This document shows positions 6,484 through 9,961 of a stretch of DNA of 9,961 nt, piece by piece. Position 1 is the stretch's first letter. Each line of letters opens with the position of its first letter. The stretch is from an uncultured bacterium. Lineage in GTDB: Bacteria > Bacteroidota > Bacteroidia > Bacteroidales > Paludibacteraceae. Under the pieces are notes generated by a model. It made no database searches, was not told the DNA's origin, and saw only the letters and a program-made list of their open reading frames with translations. The stretch covers positions 1 through 9,961 of the forward strand of contig CAMHCZ010000065.1 of the NCBI GenBank assembly GCA_946183755.1. The letters run 5' to 3'. Both the position numbers and the translations under genes were made by a program.

Positions 6484-7827
6484 TTAGATGCCTGTATAGT
6501 TGAATGGCGATATGGCCTTGAGCTCGGCTTTCACCTCGTCGCTCACGTTCAATGTCTCCACGAAGTCCTCTATCGTCTTTTCGTTGATTGTGTCGTTTGT
6601 GCGTGTCAGCGCCTTCAGTGCCTCGTATGGCTTTGGGTAGCCCTCGCGGCGGAGTATTGTCTGTATTCCTTCTGCCACTACAGCCCATGTGTTGGCCAGG
6701 TCGTTCTTTATCGCCTCCTCGTTCAGCAGCAGCTTGTTGAGTCCCTTGAGTGTGCTCTTTATAGCGATTATCGCGTGTGCGTATGGCACTCCGGTGTTAC
6801 GCAGCACAGTCGAGTCGGTCAGGTCGCGCTGGAGTCTTGACACTGGCAGCTTCTGGGCGAGGAACTGCAGCACGGCGTTTGCTATGCCCATGTTTCCCTC
6901 TGAGTTCTCGAAGTCGATTGGGTTCACCTTGTGTGGCATTGCTGACGAGCCTACCTCGCCGGCCTTTATCTGCTGGTGGAAATATCCCATCGAGATGTAA
7001 GTCCAGATGTCGCGGTCAAGGTCTATCACGATTGTGTTTATACGTCTTGTGGCGTCAAATACAGCCGCAAGGTTGTCGTAGTTTGAAATCTGTGTTGTCC
7101 ACTGCTCGCGCGAGAGTCCAAGCTTCTCCTCGACGAACTTGTTGCCGAATGCTTTCCAGTCCATGCTTGGATATGCCACATGGTGCGCGTTGAAGTTGCC
7201 TGTCGCGCCGCCGAACTTCGCTGATATTGGAGTGTTCTTCAGTATTTCGAACTGTGCGTTGAGTCTTGACACGAATACCTCGAACTCCTTGCCGAGTCTT
7301 GTTGGCGACGCAGGCTGTCCGTGTGTCTTGGCGAGCATCGGGATATTCTTCCAGTCGTTTGCGAGCGCCTGCAGCTTGTCGATGAGTTCCTGCACTGTAG
7401 GGTAGAATGTCTCGTTCAGAGCCTCCTTCAGTGCCAGAGGCGACGCAGTGTTGTTTATGTCCTGTGATGTCAGTCCGAAGTGGATGAACTCCTTGTGTGC
7501 CTCCAGACCAAGCTCGTCGAACTTCTGCTTCAGGAAGTACTCGACTGCCTTCACATCGTGGTTTGTTATCTTCTCAATGTCCTTTATTGCCTGCGCGTCT
7601 GCCTCGCTGAAGTTCTTGTAAACATCGCGCAGCTTAGAGAACACGTCCTTGTTCACGTCCTTGAGCTGTGGCAATGGCAACTCGCAAAGAGCGATGAAGT
7701 ACTCAACCTCTACTCTTACTCTGTATTTGATTAATGCGAATTCTGAGAAATATTCTGCAAGCTGTTCTGCTTTGCCACGGTAGCGACCGTCGATAGGGGA
7801 GATCGCTGTAAGATTATCAAGTGTCAT
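6484..7827 (-). CDS. purB: Adenylosuccinate lyase
   Basis: PurB catalyses two beta-eliminations of fumarate: SAICAR to AICAR in de novo purine synthesis, and adenylosuccinate to AMP. It works as a cytosolic homotetramer. The 447-aa length matches the E. coli-type enzyme (456 aa) and the ends look complete. The opening LTAISPIDGRY is typical of this branch. TSQDIN (120-125), KTHGQPASPT with the general acid H169 (167-176), and the fumarase/aspartase-superfamily signature GSSAMPHKVNPI (293-304) with catalytic S294/S295 on the mobile loop are all present, followed by DFENSEGN (305-312). The active site appears intact. It is the first gene after the tRNA terminator, with a leader of about 30 bases and a probable promoter at 7864-7871. 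It is therefore the likely first gene of the five-gene block. Confidence 0.97.
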   Translation of the reverse strand: MTLDNLTAISPIDGRYRGKAEQLAEYFSEFALIKYRVRVEVEYFIALCELPLPQLKDVNKDVFSKLRDVYKNFSEADAQAIKDIEKITNHDVKAVEYFLKQKFDELGLEAHKEFIHFGLTSQDINNTASPLALKEALNETFYPTVQELIDKLQALANDWKNIPMLAKTHGQPASPTRLGKEFEVFVSRLNAQFEILKNTPISAKFGGATGNFNAHHVAYPSMDWKAFGNKFVEEKLGLSREQWTTQISNYDNLAAVFDATRRINTIVIDLDRDIWTYISMGYFHQQIKAGEVGSSAMPHKVNPIDFENSEGNMGIANAVLQFLAQKLPVSRLQRDLTDSTVLRNTGVPYAHAIIAIKSTLKGLNKLLLNEEAIKNDLANTWAVVAEGIQTILRREGYPKPYEALKALTRTNDTINEKTIEDFVETLNVSDEVKAELKAISPFNYTGI

Positions 7828-7863
7828 TTCTTGCTTGTTTATTTGTTTTATGTATTAAAAATA

Positions 7864-7871
7864 CAAATTTA
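7864..7871 (-). promoter_or_regulatory. Probable promoter -7 box for purB and the genes after it
   Basis: The minus strand reads TAAATTTG here, an exact match to the Bacteroidota -7 consensus TAnnTTTG, about 36 bases before the purB ATG. No clear TTTG occurs 19-21 bases upstream, so the -33 half is weak or absent. Because the tRNA unit just upstream ends in a strong terminator, a promoter is needed between 7828 and 7951, and this is the best match there. Confidence 0.5.
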
Positions 7872-7951
7872 AGAAAAAACAAGCATATCGTTGTCTAACT
7901 CTGTGGCGTTTATACGCTTTTGGGATTTATTTCATTTCTTTTAATAAATGC

Positions 7952-7984
7952 AAATAAAAAAGCCTGAGCGGAAACTCAGGCTTT
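7952..7984 (-). terminator. Rho-independent terminator of the tRNA-Gln gene
   Basis: On the minus strand, AAAGCCTGAG (complement of 7975-7984) pairs perfectly with CTCAGGCTTT (complement of 7959-7968) around the 6-base loop TTTCCG. A T-rich tail (TTTTTATTT) follows. The stem starts only two bases after the 3' end of the tRNA. A plus-strand role is less likely since no T tract follows the stem in that direction. Confidence 0.9.
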
Positions 7985-7986
7985 CG

Positions 7987-8057
7987 TTGACCTACTAGGA
8001 TTCGAACCCAGACAGACAGAACCAGAATCTGTAGTGCTACCGTTACACCATAGGTCA
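7987..8057 (-). tRNA. tRNA-Gln, anticodon CTG
   Basis: The 71-base gene folds into a full cloverleaf. The 7-bp acceptor stem is TGACCTA with TAGGTCA. The D stem GTGT/GCAC closes a 7-base loop containing GG. The anticodon stem is ACAGA/TCTGT with loop TTCTGGT. The variable loop has 4 bases, and the T stem CTGGG/CCTAG has loop TTCGAAT. The anticodon CTG (complement of 8023-8025) reads the glutamine codon CAG. The U1-A72 end pair fits glutamine tRNAs. The discriminator base is A (7987). CCA is not encoded, as the next bases are CGA, so it must be added after processing. The gene has its own promoter and terminator. Confidence 0.96.
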
Positions 8058-8084
8058 GTATGTTTTGCTTTATCTAAGCGGGTG

Positions 8085-8115
8085 CAAATATACGCCTTTT
8101 TTTATACAAAACAAA
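8085..8115 (-). promoter_or_regulatory. Promoter of the tRNA-Gln gene
   Basis: On the minus strand, TTTG (complement of 8112-8115) is followed after exactly 19 bases by TATATTTG (complement of 8085-8092), a full match to the Bacteroidota sigma-ABfr consensus TTTG-N19-21-TAnnTTTG. The -7 box ends 27 bases before the mature tRNA 5' end. This leaves a leader of about 20 bases for RNase P to remove. Confidence 0.8.
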
Positions 8116-8183
8116 GAATTTGGCTTTTTCTTGACTTTTTTGCTCTGCTGTTGGCGAAAATCCATTGCGCCTGCTGCCGGATG

Positions 8184-8219
8184 AAAAAAGAAAAGCCGCG
8201 ATTTAATTTAACCGCGGCT
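8184..8219 (-). terminator. Rho-independent terminator after yidC
   Basis: On the minus strand, AGCCGCG (complement of 8213-8219) pairs with CGCGGCT (complement of 8194-8200) around an AT-only loop apart from one G/C at its edge. It is followed by TTTCTTTTTT. It begins eight bases after the yidC stop and separates yidC from the tRNA unit. Confidence 0.85.
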
Positions 8220-8226
8220 CTTGCTC

Positions 8227-9961
8227 TTATCTTCTCTTTGCTCTTTCCTTGGCTTGCTGGCGCTGGTACTCGAGCTGCTGTTTCTGCATCTCCTCCAGTC
8301 GCTGCATGAATCTCGACTTCTTCTGCTTCTTAGGGTTCTTTGCGTTCTCGCGGAGCTGTGCGAGCAGCTTCTCCTCGTTGACGAACGCTCTGAACAGCAG
8401 TGTCTGCGCTATTGTTATCAGTGTCGATATGAAGTAGTAGTAGCTCAGACCTGATGCGTAGTCGTTGAATATGAAGAGGAACATCAGCGGCATGAAGTAC
8501 ATCATCAGCTTCATTCCCGGCATCTGGTTTTGTCCAGTGTCGGTCGTCTTCATATTTATGTATGTGTATATGATGTTTGTCACTGTCATGAGCAAGCAGA
8601 ACAGGGACAGGTGGTTGCCGAAGTAGTTGGTGATGAACGGTATCTGCGCGCTCCATTCAACTATCGCGTCGTACGACGACAAGTCCTCGGCCCACAGGAA
8701 ACTCTGCTGGCGAAGCTCGAAGGCCGCAGGGAAGAATGTGAACATGGCGAACAGGATAGGCATCTGCAACAGCATTGGCAGACATCCGCCCATTGGGTTC
8801 ACACCGGCCTGCCTGTACAGCTGCATAGTGGCAGCCTGCTTCTCTTGTGGCTTGGCTGATGCGTATTTCTTGTTTATCTCCTCGATTTGTGGCTTGAGCA
8901 CTCTCATCTTGGCTGTAGAAAGGTACGACTTGTAGGTCAGCGGGAACAGCACAATCTTTATTATGATTGTCATTATCAGGATGATGATGCCGTATGATGA
9001 TATGTACTTGCTGAAGAAGTCGAATATCGGAATTACGGCGTACTTGTTTATCCATCCGAAGATTGTCCAGCCCAGCGGCACTATCTCGTCGAGGTGCAGC
9101 TTCTTGTCGCTGTCCACGTCCTTGTCGTACGCCTTCAGCTCCTTGTATTTGTTAGGGCCGAAGTAGAAACGCATGTTTGTGGCGCTGTTGCCGTTCACGT
9201 CGAGCGGCATCAGTATGTTCGCTGTGTACTCTTTCAGATAGTTAGGGTCGTCTTCTATCTTCTTGCTCTCGATTTTGGCTGAAGCGAAGTCGTTGTCGGC
9301 TATCAGGATGCTTGAGAAGAACTGGTCCTTGAATGCGATCCATCTCACCTTTGTGGTTATCTCCTCGCTGTCGTTCGACGAAGCCGAAAGGTCATCGACG
9401 TCATCGGACGTAGGCTTGTAGTAGATGCTTGCGTAACGGTCCTCGAACTTCTTGCTTCTCTCCTGCTGCTTGATTTTCGAGTGCCATGTCAGGTCCACCG
9501 TGCTCGAGTTGGTCTTCAGCGTGTTCTGCATGCCGTGAGGCTTCACTGCGAATCCCACCATGTAGTCGTCGGCCTTGAGTGTGTAGATGTAGTCGAGGTA
9601 CGAACCGTCGGCTGCTGTCAGTCGGAATGTGAATGCTCTCTCGCCCTTTGTCACCATCGCGTCTATGGCTTGGAAGCCTACAGGCTCAAAGTTCAGGTCT
9701 CTTGTCTCTACGACTCTGTCGTTCTTGGTGGTGAGCGTCAGGTTGAAGTCGGTGCCGTCTTTCTCGGCGTTGAACAGTATCAGAGGCTCTTGAGAGTTTG
9801 TCTTGAAGTTCTTGATTTCTACCGACTTGAGCTGTCCTCCCTTCGAACTTATCACAAGGCGTATCTTGTTGTTCTCGATTGTGTATGCCGAATCCTTGGC
9901 TGTGGCTGCGCTGGCGAATACGCCGAACCTCGACCGTCTGATGAAAGAGTGCCCCTTCGTT
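8227..9961 (-). CDS. yidC: Membrane protein insertase YidC, 5' end cut off by the window
   Basis: YidC inserts and folds inner-membrane proteins, alone or with SecYEG. The open frame runs to the right edge, so the GTG at 9855 is not the start; 577 residues are visible. Upstream of it the sequence (AYTIENNKIRLVISSKGGQ) continues as a normal YidC periplasmic start. About 40 N-terminal residues with the first membrane helix are missing. The visible part has the large beta-rich periplasmic domain (down to about 9080) and then the conserved insertase core. The core begins near 9000 with IIIKIVLFPLTYKSY and AKMRVLKPQ, and continues with GVNPMGGCLPMLLQMPILFAMF and later helices. It ends in a very basic, Gln-rich, coiled-coil-like tail (ERAKRR) suited to ribosome contact. 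The groove position that is Arg in E. coli appears to be Lys (codon 8956-8958). Confidence 0.96.
   Translation of the reverse strand, partial: TKGHSFIRRSRFGVFASAATAKDSAYTIENNKIRLVISSKGGQLKSVEIKNFKTNSQEPLILFNAEKDGTDFNLTLTTKNDRVVETRDLNFEPVGFQAIDAMVTKGERAFTFRLTAADGSYLDYIYTLKADDYMVGFAVKPHGMQNTLKTNSSTVDLTWHSKIKQQERSKKFEDRYASIYYKPTSDDVDDLSASSNDSEEITTKVRWIAFKDQFFSSILIADNDFASAKIESKKIEDDPNYLKEYTANILMPLDVNGNSATNMRFYFGPNKYKELKAYDKDVDSDKKLHLDEIVPLGWTIFGWINKYAVIPIFDFFSKYISSYGIIILIMTIIIKIVLFPLTYKSYLSTAKMRVLKPQIEEINKKYASAKPQEKQAATMQLYRQAGVNPMGGCLPMLLQMPILFAMFTFFPAAFELRQQSFLWAEDLSSYDAIVEWSAQIPFITNYFGNHLSLFCLLMTVTNIIYTYINMKTTDTGQNQMPGMKLMMYFMPLMFLFIFNDYASGLSYYYFISTLITIAQTLLFRAFVNEEKLLAQLRENAKNPKKQKKSRFMQRLEEMQKQQLEYQRQQAKERAKRR

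Noticed and set aside
7852..7864. Small inverted repeat GTATT-AAA-AATAC in the purB leader, considered as an operator or hairpin
   Set aside because: It is only 5 bp of AT-rich stem overlapping the promoter region and is easily produced by chance.
7864..7951. PurR-type operator or purine riboswitch upstream of purB
   Set aside because: I searched the short leader for a conserved purine aptamer or a long palindrome and saw neither; the leader is only about 30 bases.
9853..9855. GTG as the start of yidC
   Set aside because: The same frame stays open to the window edge and the residues before GTG read as normal YidC sequence, so the true start is outside the window.

Overview
All genes found here lie on the minus strand, so the window reads biologically from right to left. 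The window suggests a gut-type Bacteroidota, most likely of the order Bacteroidales. The evidence is: promoters of the Bacteroidota TTTG / TAnnTTTG type; almost no Shine-Dalgarno signals; an LSSC-type lipobox lipoprotein with a HELGH zinc motif; a YidC with the long periplasmic insert and a lysine in the groove; and roughly 50% GC genes separated by very AT-rich spacers. Genus is not resolvable by eye; a Prevotella or Muribaculaceae-like organism is a guess.

Layout from right to left. The 3' part of yidC (membrane protein insertase, 5' end cut by the window edge) ends at 8227 and is followed by a hairpin terminator. Then comes a self-contained tRNA-Gln(CUG) unit: a near-perfect promoter (8085-8115), the tRNA (7987-8057) and a terminator starting two bases after it. 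A fresh promoter must lie between 7828 and 7951 for the next block. That block is five tightly spaced genes: purB, an MsbA-like ABC exporter, an AGCS sodium/amino-acid symporter, a zinc-metallopeptidase-like lipoprotein and a cytoplasmic GH13 alpha-amylase. Gaps are 36, 18, 12 and 2 bases. The block looks like one transcription unit, ending at a strong hairpin at 86-112.

The genes do not form one obvious pathway. They cover purine synthesis, envelope lipid or drug export, amino-acid uptake, an exported putative protease and intracellular alpha-glucan breakdown. The best-linked pair is the lipoprotein and amylase (2-base gap), although one is exported and the other cytoplasmic.

The least ordinary part is the left end (135-409). 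A 30-bp piece of the amylase 3' end, including its last codons and stop, occurs a second time 245 bp downstream, 29 of 30 bases identical. Between the copies lie a candidate promoter and a small ORF of uncertain reality. The second copy sits just before the terminator, as if the amylase once ended there and a 245-bp segment was later inserted or duplicated. No mobile element, CRISPR array or defence system is visible; most of the window is ordinary chromosomal housekeeping and transport sequence.
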